NCBI GenBank assembly: GCA_900128395.1
Contig: LT649615.1
Location: forward strand, 1-18,192
Source: Stramenopiles sp. TOSAG23-2
Taxonomy: Eukaryota; Sar
Length of the DNA: 18,192 nt
Direction of reading: 5' to 3'
Shown here in pieces: positions 1-8,732 of this stretch. Position numbers and translations under genes: made by a program. Under the pieces are notes generated by a model that had not been told where the DNA came from, searched no databases, and saw only the letters and a list, made by a program, of their open reading frames with translations. Position 1 is the stretch's first letter. The number at the start of each line of letters is the position of its first letter.

Positions 1-289
1 TCAAATCCAGCTGGTAAAACTAATATACCAATCTTAATAGGTGGTGGTGCCCTTTTTTGTTTTAACCCTTCAATCGTTGATGGTTTTAACGACGTACGAC
101 ATTGTCGTTTTGCAGGTGGTGGATCTGTTGTAAGTGATGCATGCCATGGTTGTGTGTGTATATATATGTATGTATATATATATTTATATTATGTTTTCTA
201 TATTTTCTACTTTCTATAATTTAAATTCTAATTCATTCATTGCTTAGTGTTCATCAAAACATGCCTATTCCTTAGATGTATATTATTAA
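1..289 (+). CDS. C-terminal end of a truncated gene, possibly hydantoinase/oxoprolinase-like
   Basis: Frame 1 is open from the window edge. It reads through a glycine-rich stretch with the motif IPILIGGGAL and, about 20 residues later, an AGGGSV segment. A GTAAGT donor lies at 130. Splicing 130-247 (acceptor TTGCTTAG) keeps the frame and adds 14 codons ending in TAA at 287-289, giving exons 1-129 and 248-289. Without splicing the frame runs through TA-rich sequence to a stop near 220, which looks less like protein. The hydrophobic-GGGA pattern followed by a Gly-rich turn resembles the C-terminal region of hydantoinase A/oxoprolinase ATPase-fold proteins, but only about 55 residues are visible and the usual Ala-Asn-Ala-Gly-rich ending is missing. 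That the DNA is coding is fairly likely; the family is a guess. The start lies upstream of the window. Confidence 0.35.
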
Positions 290-742
290 GGTAAATTAAA
301 ATTGTTTCTACGCGATAATATTGAGTATAAATTCCTATATTCTCTATATGTAATAGCGAGCTAACAGAGACCCAACGACCAGCGAGCTGTGTGGGCGAGC
401 CATGCAAAATGACATCGCGCAACAACATTTTGTTGTTGCAACACACCACCACAACAATAATAATAATACGCACAACGCACAACACTACTGACTACTGGCA
501 CATATAACTCACAGGTAATAATAATAATTTTTAGAGATACATTTTCCAAATAGTATATGTCCAGATACTCCATTTTCCAACTAATATTGCAATATATTCG
601 CCATTGATTCTTACATAAATTATTCTCTATTTGATATAAATTATTTAAAATATTATTCAATTATTTATCAAACCATAATTGAAAAGCTTGCATATATATA
701 TATATATATATAACACTTAATTATTTTTTTAATTAAAGTGGT
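290..742. other. Intergenic spacer upstream of the ART-DTC gene
   Basis: No gene is supported here. The spacer is TA-rich except for a GC-richer island at about 355-420 that carries repeated GCGAGC words (356, 382, 395), followed by a hairpin at 419-439 and CAACAA/ACCACC simple sequence. (TA)n at 691-711 precedes the downstream start. Minus-strand open frames across the island are Tyr/Cys/Val-rich low complexity and match nothing. The island is a plausible promoter or upstream regulatory element for the gene at 743; that is inference. Confidence 0.5.
419..439. repeat. Perfect inverted repeat, 9-bp arms, 3-bp loop
   Basis: GCAACAACA at 419-427 and its exact reverse complement TGTTGTTGC at 431-439 flank a TTT loop. 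It lies at the downstream edge of the GC-richer island. It could form a stable hairpin in DNA or RNA; no function is shown. Confidence 0.7.
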
Positions 743-3627
743 ATGGCGAGCTTAGCTTTTGGTGACGATGATAATAATAACAATAACAACAACAACAACA
801 ACTATTCGAATTTGAATATTGGTTATGCTGCTGCGGGTAAAATGATGCGCACAAGAAGCGAAGAATCAAGAATGAAAAGAGATAGTGAAATTGCGAAAAA
901 GTTACAAGAACAATTTAATCAAGAAGATATGGAAGCTATTGAAAGACGTAGGAAAGAAATTGAAGAAGATGATTTAACTTTACTAGATTTACTTGCGCCG
1001 TATAGAGATAACATTAATAGTTACCTTGATAAAAAATTTCGAAATACGTTAGGTACAAATTGTACTATAACTTGTATAGAGCGCAATTATCATTCTTTGC
1101 CAGGGCAACCAATGTATAATAATTTTGTTACTGCGTGGCAAAGTGTTTCCAATGAAACTATTCAATATATGTTTCATGGTACAAATGAAAATAACATTAC
1201 ATCAATATGTCAAAATGGGTTAGATCCAACTCGACGTGGCCAACATGGTCAAGCATACGGCCAGTAAGTAAAATTGTTCCATCTTTTTAAATATATAATA
1301 AATTGACATCTCTAACACAAAGCTTTTTTCTATACCATGCTCCATATAGAGGGGAATATTTTGGTAAAGATGCTAGAATTTCGTTAAATTATTGTTCAGG
1401 AACAAATTTAAAAATGTTGGTATTTGTTTGCTTGATGGATAAAAGTGGATTGACATATGACAGCAGTAATATGGTAGTTATAAATAAGACATCACACCAA
1501 TTGCCCATATTTATCGTTCATTTCACTTGTCCACAACGCTCATCATTTGGGGGTTTTGGTGGTGGGGGAGGTAATACATTTGGTGGTGGTACCTTTGGTG
1601 GTGGTAGACGAATAGGTGTTAGAAAAAAGATAAAACCGAGGAAGAACAAAAAACCTATTAATCTTGGTGGTGGTGGTAGCTTTGGCGGGGGGCAAACATC
1701 TACAAGTGGATTTGGTGGGCAGTCAAATACATTTGGCGGGCAGTCAAAAAATACATTTGGTGCAACACAATCAACAACTAATGGACCTACTGGCTTTGGT
1801 TCCGGGCAAACATCTACAAATACAAGTGGATTTGGCGGGCAGTCAAATACATTTGGCGGGCAGTCAAAAACAACATTTGGTGCAACACAATCAACAACTA
1901 ATGGACCTATTGGCTTTGGTTCCGGGCAAACATCTACAAATACAGGTGGATTTGGTGGGCAGTCAAATACATTTGGCGGGCAGTCAAAAAATACATTTGG
2001 TGCAACACAATCAACAACTAATGGACCTACTGGCTTTGGTTCCGGGCAAACATCTACAAATACAAGTGGATTTGGTGGGCAGTCAAATACATTTGGCGGG
2101 CAGTCAAAAACAACATTTGGTGCAACACAATCAACAACTAATGGACCTATTGGCTTTGGTTCCGGGCAAACATCTACAAATACAGGTGGATTTGGTGGGC
2201 AGTCAAATACATTTGGCGGGCAGTCAAAAAATACATTTGGTGCAACACAATCAACAACTAATGGACCTACTGGCTTTGGTTCCGGGCAAACATCTACAAA
2301 TACAAGTGGATTTGGCGGGCAGTCGAATACATTTGGCAGTGGCGCTTTTGGTGGATATACTGCACCTACAAGCGGAACTACATTTGGTGGGGGTAATAGT
2401 AATATGTTTGGGGCTAGTACATTTGGATTTGTCAGTAATAATAATAATAATAATAATAACAACAACAACAAGAAAATACAAACTTTTGGTGGCAGCAACA
2501 ATCTTCAAAAACATTCAGTAAATGAGAAATTATCTTATCAGTATACCGATACTATAAATTGGGAAAAAGAAACGAAATGGAAACGAGTATATCCACCTGA
2601 GTACGATCCAAATGAAGAGGATATAATTGATTTGGAACCATTTGGAGACGGTATTGAAGAAATCATAATTAAGTTGCCTTGTACTCATGTATATAAAAAG
2701 AATAATTTACTCAACTGGTTAACAAAATCACAACCACGATGCCCAATGTGCAAAAGATATTATGGTCTCGGTAGTCAGCCATCCGGAACAATGTCCATTG
2801 TCTTGATGCCAAATATTGACTGTGGTGGTTCCCCACATGGCGTAGGTACCTTTCAAGTCACATATAATTTCCCTAATGGAGTACAAGGTACTAGGATGAA
2901 TAATCCAGGAAATCGGTATCAGGGAACACGAAGGAAATGTTATTATCCAAATACAAAAGATGGAAATGTAATGGTACAGTTGTTAAAACTTGCATTTTTA
3001 AATGGTGTATTATTTGTAGTTGGTCAAAGTGTAACAACAGGACGAGATAATTGTGTAATCTGGGGTGGTATACATCAGAAAACCAATCTACATGGTGGTC
3101 CACAAAAACATGGTTGGCCTGATCCAAAGCGTCTTGAGGCAATGACTAGAGAATGTAAGGACAATGGAATTGAATTGAAAATTCCCGCAAAAACAAAACA
3201 AAAAAACAAAGAAACGATGAAAAGCACATCATTATCGCCATTGGAAATGGCAAAGCATTTCTTACTGTATATTTCGAAATATACAGACAAAAAGAATACA
3301 AGTGATGAGCGTACCAATCATATCTTAGCGATGCTTGTAGATTTAAACTTATCTCAAAACGATATCAACAATGAAGTCTTTTTGAAAGGAAAAATTTTAG
3401 AAGCAGAAGAAATTTGTAAAAAAGAAATGATAGAATTTGGTACAATTCTTTTCAAAAAAATAGAAAAGCATGCGTCGCGAAAAGATACAAAACATGTGCA
3501 AAAGATATTGGCAATGTTTTTAGAATTGGGGCGTAAAACTCGTGTGCGATTAGTTAATAAAGAGCAAGATGCTAACAATGAATTGTTTTTGATAGAGAAA
3601 ATTAAAGAGGCGGAGGCATTGATTTAA
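743..3627 (+). CDS. ART (PARP-type) / FG-repeat / RING-like / Deltex DTC / tandem MLLE-like fusion protein
   Basis: Two exons, 743-1263 and 1350-3627, give 932 residues. The donor is GTAAGTA at 1264 and the acceptor is at 1348-1349; splicing restores GQGEYFGKD, the PARP core. Order: Asn run (11-20); charged helix with SEIAKKLQEQ (48-57); ADP-ribosyltransferase domain (about 105-235) with H145 (FHGT), Y177 (EYF), S185 and I227 at the usual Glu position, an H-Y-I triad typical of mono-ADP-ribosyltransferases; FG/Gly-rich region (about 239-540) interrupted by a Lys/Arg-rich patch that could be an NLS; Asn run; RING-like segment (about 605-642) keeping C618, H620, C638 and C641 but lacking the other four ligands; DTC domain (about 646-782) with GSQPSGTM, TTG, IHQKT (H749), KHGWPDP (H761) and E775, matching the ADP-ribose pocket of animal Deltex proteins; then two related helical repeats (about 793-932) with HILAMLVDL and KILAMFLEL, like MLLE/PABC. 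Predicted role: an E3 ligase acting on ADP-ribosylated or ubiquitin targets, perhaps concentrated by the FG tract. ART and DTC calls are strong; the RING and MLLE calls are weaker. Confidence 0.88.
1690..2337 (+). repeat. In-frame 120-bp tandem repeat coding for FG repeats, arranged as 240-bp dimers
   Basis: Five full 120-bp units start at 1711, 1831, 1951, 2071 and 2191. A partial unit lies at 2311-2337 and a shortened leader at 1690-1710. Each unit codes for 40 residues with FGGQSNTFGGQSK and a GFGSGQ core. Units alternate between type A (KNT, GPT, NTSG) and type B (KTT, GPI, NTGG) in the order A-B-A-B-A, so the array evolved as a 240-bp dimer. Units are almost identical at DNA level. The FG/GLFG-like spacing is that of nucleoporin-type FG domains, which are disordered and cohesive. 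Confidence 0.93.
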
Positions 3628-3858
3628 AAATGATACGCACGTAGATTTGTAATTTACGCAATTAAAATTTATTTTTTTTTAATTTTTTGCACTCTTATTT
3701 GATAATTTCTACGCATGATATTATTCCACAATTTTAATATGCTTCGTAGAAACTTTTTTTGAACAAAAATTTTAAAATGCTTTCCAATATCTTATCTAGA
3801 GATGAATGAAAATTATACGAAATGTCGTCATATGTATCCCAAATATTTAATATGTATA

Positions 3859-5574
3859 CTACTGTATCTGGCACAATTTAACTTTACTTTTTCTCAATTG
3901 TTCTAATTGAACTGAAGTTATTATTTCGTGCTCTTTCAAAAATAATAATCCCGCATCTCTTCCACTATCAAGTGCACCATGTGTCGTGCCACTCCAATGA
4001 CTATGACATGCTTCACCGGCAAAATAGATGTTATTTCTTTTTTTATTTGTATCGTTATTTCCTATCCTAATTGGTGACTCCAATTTAGTGCGATCAATTT
4101 TTTCTGATGATTTATGTAAAAAACTATATGCTCCGCAGCTATAAGGTGAAGTGCCCCAAGTCGATTTTGTTGTAGATATTAATTTTTCTTTAATTATATC
4201 CATTGAAATATCCATACCTGTAGACAAGCTATTTAACGCTTTTTTAATAATTGTATTTTCATCTAAATTTTCCAGTATGGTGGCATTTTCTCCACCAGCA
4301 AATGCTAATAAAATTGGTTTCTTTGTCACAGTACTGTAATCTAAAAATATTTGGAATTCACCCAAGTTTGATGAAGGTACAATTAACCATTTTGCTTCAT
4401 CATGTTGTTTTGCTTCATCATCGTCCTCGTCAATCCAAAATAAATCAGTAAAACATAAATACAATTTGAATACATTACCAAAACCGAGATTTTTAATTGC
4501 TTCAATTTTATACGATGGTAACATCCCATTTGGAAACAATTTTGTATGGTTTTTCTTTAATACACCTAACGGGAGGGTAATAATCGCTACATCAACATTG
4601 AATTTTTTCACAACATTCTTTTCATTATTATTCTTACCATTATTTTTTTTTATTGTATGAATTATAATATTTTTTCTATTATTGTTGCCACTATTACTAT
4701 TATTATCTTCATCCTTCAATGTTACTTGTTCCATTTCATGCAATAAAAAAGTTTTAAAATTATTAGGATATTTTGATACAAGATCTTGATGAAATGTTTG
4801 TACCGCATTTCCAAATGTTGATGATACAACAACGTTACCACCACTTATATCTAATCCACCACCTTCTTCAAAATCTTTCAATGGAAGTTGCGATGAATCA
4901 CCGCCTACAATAATAGAAATACATTCTAAAAATACAGAAATTAAACGCCGCATATTTTTTACAATTTCTGGTGATAATGCGTCATTCGCTAAATCTTCCG
5001 GGGGCATCGATTCATACTGTTTCAATATCTTTTCAACACCATCTTGTAAAGATAAAGAATTATTTGATGGATTTAGATTATTTAATTCTCCTACTTCTTG
5101 CAATATTTCTTCGAAATATTTTGAGTATTTTTTAAATTCAATATCAGCTGGATATACTATTGAGTTTTCTTCAAATGGCAAAGACAAGAATTCAGTATGT
5201 ACATTGCTTTCCATTTTCCCGTAGGTTTGTACAAAATGGATTACTGGATTATTTACAGGCATATGTATCCAAGATGCGCCTAAATCAACTATTGTATCGT
5301 TATTCACTTGAATTGCTCTGGTTCTACCACCTACAGCATTTTGTGCTTCTATTAACGTGACATTAATATTATTGCTTTTACTATTTTCTAAAATGGTTTT
5401 ACAACAATGTAATCCACTAAGTCCTGCACCGACCACAGCAACTTCAATTGCTTGGTTTGCGGAGGTAGGTGTTGATGGTTGGTGAGCTAATGATGCCATG
5501 TGTTGTATGGTAAACGTATTGGAGAAGGGGTATATGTGTGTATATGATGTACAATATACTGTAGATATAGTCAT
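3859..5574 (-). CDS. FAD-dependent amine oxidase, polyamine oxidase-like
   Basis: A single-exon frame of 571 residues. The N-terminal Rossmann segment has VVGAGLSG (46-53), an acidic strand end IEA (75-77), GGRTR (82-86) and LGASWIH (98-104), the signature of flavin-containing polyamine oxidases and LSD1-type oxidases. The C-terminus has the second FAD segment, YFAGEACHSHWSGTTHGA, followed by DSGRDAG. These enzymes oxidise the C-N bond of spermine, spermidine or acetylated polyamines and release hydrogen peroxide. Length fits polyamine oxidases once the Asn/Lys-rich insertion (about 285-325) is allowed for. There is no SWIRM or HMG region, so a histone demethylase is less likely. No clear secretion signal or C-terminal peroxisomal signal is visible. 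The first 25 residues come from TA/TG-rich DNA; Met26 (codon at 5497-5499), followed by GCA, may be the true start. The gene is convergent with the upstream fusion gene (231-bp spacer) and divergent from the RING gene. Confidence 0.9.
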   Translation of the reverse strand: MTISTVYCTSYTHIYPFSNTFTIQHMASLAHQPSTPTSANQAIEVAVVGAGLSGLHCCKTILENSKSNNINVTLIEAQNAVGGRTRAIQVNNDTIVDLGASWIHMPVNNPVIHFVQTYGKMESNVHTEFLSLPFEENSIVYPADIEFKKYSKYFEEILQEVGELNNLNPSNNSLSLQDGVEKILKQYESMPPEDLANDALSPEIVKNMRRLISVFLECISIIVGGDSSQLPLKDFEEGGGLDISGGNVVVSSTFGNAVQTFHQDLVSKYPNNFKTFLLHEMEQVTLKDEDNNSNSGNNNRKNIIIHTIKKNNGKNNNEKNVVKKFNVDVAIITLPLGVLKKNHTKLFPNGMLPSYKIEAIKNLGFGNVFKLYLCFTDLFWIDEDDDEAKQHDEAKWLIVPSSNLGEFQIFLDYSTVTKKPILLAFAGGENATILENLDENTIIKKALNSLSTGMDISMDIIKEKLISTTKSTWGTSPYSCGAYSFLHKSSEKIDRTKLESPIRIGNNDTNKKRNNIYFAGEACHSHWSGTTHGALDSGRDAGLLFLKEHEIITSVQLEQLRKSKVKLCQIQ

Positions 5575-6044
5575 AATATATGTATCTTTTCTGTTGCGCG
5601 AGGCACTCCGCTACTAAAAAGTTAAAAGTCGTTCTTATTCTACTACAGTATAGTATATTAATATTATACTGAACACTACTCCTATGTGATGATAAAATCT
5701 TAGGACCTTGATTGATCTATTAAGGTACCAGGTTAACACAATTTAAATTGTCCCGTATTAGGTGTATAGTAAGTAAGCATGCCAGGCATCATGTCGTATC
5801 TTCCTTAATATATATAAATTTATCGATCGAAGTATAACTACTACTACATTGAAATGACATCGATCGAGAAGAAAGAAGCATTTTTTATAAATTTAAATTG
5901 TTGTGTGTGTGTGCGTGTGTGTGTGTGTGTTGTAGAAGAAAAAGAAAGAAATGTACGTGAACAAGCACACAAATATTCCAGTGTCATCAAATACAATCGT
6001 TTATGTATAAACAACAAGTAGCATTTTAGTCGGAAAAATAATAT
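5575..6044. promoter_or_regulatory. Divergent spacer between amine oxidase and RING-H2 genes
   Basis: The 470 bp separate two divergent starts and should hold both promoters. It contains an imperfect palindrome around 5646-5671, two copies of ATCGATCGA (5822-5830 and 5859-5867), and a (TG)n tract. Two overlapping short upstream ORFs precede the RING start: ATG at 5951 to TAA at 6010, and ATG at 6003 to TAG at 6029. If they lie in the leader they could lower translation; the transcription start is unknown. Confidence 0.5.
5902..5933. repeat. (TG)n microsatellite
   Basis: About 16 TG dinucleotides with one TG-to-CG change (GCG at about 5912-5914), in the divergent spacer. Confidence 0.9.
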
Positions 6045-7409
6045 ATGGCAAGTTTTTCACGTGCAAGTACTGGTCGTAATAATAATAATTTATCACCACG
6101 TACAAGAAGAAATCAAGCAAGGGCAAGGCGTACAAATGGAGAAGTACGTCGTGTAGGCCTTGCCATGGGTGCTGATGAAGCTACTGTGGCGATTGTTGAT
6201 TCATGGGTGAAAAGCAATCCATATTTGATACATCAAATTGAAGCATCTTTTTTCTTTGGTATGAAGCTTCAATATAATTTTTTAAAAGGAAATATGAATA
6301 AAGATCAAGTTGACACATGTAAAAGTTTATATGGGTTGAGTGGTGATACAGATTCAGATAACGGCGCTGCTAACCGTCAAGCTGCTGAAGGAATGTTTGA
6401 TACATTCATGGCTGATAACAATAATCGTAAACATGGAAATGATGGCAGGAATGTTAATAATGTATATAATAATAACAATAATGATATGATAAATAATGAT
6501 GAAGCGATAGCAAAAATGTTAGCTACTAGTGATGGAGCAAATAATAATAATAATAATGATTTTATTGGTATAAATTTAATGTACAATAATAATAATAATA
6601 TGAATATGAATAATAGTAATTACAACAATCAAACACAAGTTGATTTGGATGCAGAACTTGCTAGACAATTACAAAATGGAGATAATGATATTGGTAGAAG
6701 ATATGATGCTGCTAGATTTAGAAATAATAATCGAAATGGAAATAGGGGACGAGGACGTGGAAGAGGACGATCGAATAATCGTAGACGCGTTCGTGTTAAT
6801 AGAAATAACAATAATAACAACAACAACAATGGATGGCAAGATGCAGGATTATTTTTTCAAAATGATGGAGTTTCAGATAATCGATTTAATACATATGAAG
6901 AAATGCTTGCGTTAGATGAAAATAATGTAAAAGTTGGATTAAAAAAAAATGTAAGTAACTCTATATTTTATTATAATATAATATTGATTTAAAATATCTC
7001 TCGCTAACAAAAAAAGATAATATTATCGATATTATATATATGCATATATATATATATATATATATATTATCCTTGGTGATGCATTATATATAATGCATAT
7101 TGTAAATATTATATTAATTATATACAGGAATTAGCAAGATTGCCTCAGATTGAATTTAAAAAAAAATCATCATCATCTAGTATTGGTAGTAATGATCCAA
7201 ATTATATGAATGGTTCAAGTAGTAATTCATCAAATAATAATCAAGTGGAAGATGAACCAACATGTAATGTCTGCTTGGAAGAATTTGAAAAAGGTGATAA
7301 ATTAAGAGTCTTGCCATGTTTTCATAAATTTCACGTTCGATGTATTGATAAATGGTTAAAACAAAGTAAATTTTGTCCGACTTGTCGCCATATTTGTAAT
7401 GAATTGTGA
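6045..7409 (+). CDS. RING-H2 finger protein, Asn-rich with an RGR patch; likely E3 ubiquitin ligase
   Basis: Two exons, 6045-6950 and 7128-7409, give 395 residues. The intron starts GTAAGTA and ends TATACAG, phase 0, and joins VGLKKN to ELARLPQ. The C-terminal RING-H2 has all eight ligands: C348, C351, C366, H368, H371, C374, C385 and C388, with the W378 expected for E2 contact. The N-terminal 120 residues contain an Arg-rich start and a helical region with [14 protein letters not shown] that I do not recognise. The middle is Asn-rich and low complexity, with two short acidic helices, DEAIAKML and [11 protein letters not shown] (200-210), and an RGRGRGR-type basic patch that could bind RNA or act as an NLS. 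There are no membrane segments, unlike many ATL-type RING-H2 ligases. It would transfer ubiquitin from an E2 to unknown substrates. Unspliced translation would stop within the intron and lose the RING. Confidence 0.88.
7079..7098. repeat. Perfect 20-bp palindrome inside the RING-gene intron
   Basis: ATGCATTATATATAATGCAT equals its own reverse complement. It sits about 30 bp before the acceptor of intron 6951-7127, after a (TA)n tract at about 7035-7068. In RNA it would fold into a hairpin near the branch region. Confidence 0.8.
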
Positions 7410-7626
7410 CCATCAAAGAGAGTATGATATATATGATAATGCGACACACACATTATTAATGTGATATATAATTAAACACGCACACATATATGATGCGCAT
7501 CAAAAAAATATTAATTATATTTTATATTTTAATACACTTTTTATAATATACGGATCGTATTTCAATATTAATACATACTTCGGTGTGTGACAGTTTTAAA
7601 CAAATAGAGACGACGCACACATATTT

Positions 7627-8230
7627 TTACTCCGTATCAAACGGTACATTATCACGCTGGAAAAAAGTGTACATAATGTTAGAAACGTGTTTTGGAAATA
7701 ATCAAAGTAAAAATGGTTTTAGTAAAAATACTTACAAAACATTTATCCATCATTTTATCAACACAATCTTCTCCTTCCTCTTTACAATGGCCAGCTGTAG
7801 TTGCTCTTTTCGCAGTTTCTACAACACAGGAAAATTTTGGACCAAAATTGAAGTTTAAAAAGTTTGGAAAATTTTCACACTCCGCATGAGTTGCGGCTCT
7901 AATTTCACTACAAGCTAACATATCACAATCAATAAAATTCATATCCCGTTTACAATAATCCACTGCGTGAATCATTTCATGTTTTAATGTTTGATTAAAT
8001 GCTGTTTGTGATCGTAAACGATTTTCACACATTGTCACACTATGATTTGTCCCATCGCTAGAAAAGAAAGCACGTGCTGATTTTTCGATACCTTTCAATC
8101 CACATTTTTTACATATTAACTTTAACGTTGTTTCACTATCTGCATTTAAAAACTTCAATAATTTCATATTTTTTTCATTTTTCCTTGCTTTTTCAAGAAA
8201 ATCTAAACATTTCTCATGGGTAGTTGACAT
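7627..8230 (-). CDS. ATP23: Mitochondrial inner-membrane metalloprotease/chaperone ATP23
   Basis: The corrected model has exon 1 at 8230-7736 and a 30-nt exon 2 at 7656-7627, giving 174 residues. The intron (7735-7657) has a GTAAGT donor and a pyrimidine-rich CCAG acceptor; splicing adds RDNVPFDTE, matching the family's Cys-x-x-Asp-x-x-Pro-Phe ending. Without splicing the frame reads 18 residues unlike the family. Motifs: C40/C43 near the N-terminus, the zinc-protease motif HEMIH (84-88) followed by AVDYC, and ACSEIRAA (106-113). ATP23 acts in the intermembrane space, where in yeast it processes Atp6 and helps assemble the ATP synthase membrane sector; the many cysteines suit Mia40-dependent import, and there is no clear presequence. 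It is convergent with the RING gene and divergent from the dynein light chain. Confidence 0.93.
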
Positions 8231-8732
8231 GGTGGTTTTGACTATATGTAACAGGACGAAAAAAATGAATGTAAACGGGGAAAATATCTATTAAAAAAGG
8301 TAAAAATACAAGTTTCCAGACTATAATATATATATGCTTCTATTCTATCTATAGATATACATCAAACATTTTTTATATTATATAAAACAAGTATTAATTT
8401 AAACAAACTATACCTGAACGAGAAGAAATAATATGATCCTTTTAATGTACTTATTAGACTAATATTTCAATATCCCTATCACAATAGCAGTTATAGTTAC
8501 TATTAGGGTCTATACCGGGGGGTTCGTTTTTTTTTTTTGTCTTTTTTTTTTTTTCAAAATTTAACACTACTAACAATGTAATAATGATTCAAATTACAAA
8601 CATTTTTTACTGGCATATATATATAATAAATTAGAAATAGAAATTAGGTACACAAAAGGAAAACATAGATAGATATAGAGATATATATATTTACGTAAGA
8701 GTGATAAAAATAATAATAATAATACAGAAAAC
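8231..8732. promoter_or_regulatory. Divergent spacer between ATP23 and DYNLT2B-like genes
   Basis: These 502 bp show no ORF or RNA gene that I can support. Notable composition: CCGGGGGG at 8515-8522 followed by T11 (8527-8537) and T14 (8541-8554), then TA/GATA-rich sequence and an A-rich leader to the start at 8733. It should carry both promoters. Confidence 0.5.

Noticed and set aside
237-660. Minus-strand ORFs of 82 and 99 codons upstream of the fusion gene
   Set aside because: Low-complexity Val/Tyr/Cys runs from ACC/AAT simple repeats, no recognisable feature.
1303-1349. Independent start of the FG/DTC protein at 1303
   Set aside because: It would cut the PARP domain in half; splicing 1264-1349 joins its two halves exactly.
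1690-2337. CRISPR-like array
   Set aside because: Units are contiguous 120-bp in-frame coding repeats with no unique spacers, in a eukaryotic gene.
1518-2501. Long minus-strand ORF (327 codons) opposite the FG array, Pro/Val/Cys-rich
   Set aside because: The repeat period is a multiple of three and lacks stops in this frame, so the opening is simply copied. The product is a mirror of the FG repeats and has no start context or flanking domain.
1664-2521. Second plus-frame ORF through the FG array (285 codons)
   Set aside because: Same cause: one stop-free 120-bp unit repeated. The frame outside the array is not coding.
8460-8560. Possible tRNA or snRNA around the GGGGGGTTCG and T-runs
   Set aside because: No cloverleaf pairing, no B-box in the right place and no U6-like stem; it looks like homopolymer tracts in a promoter.
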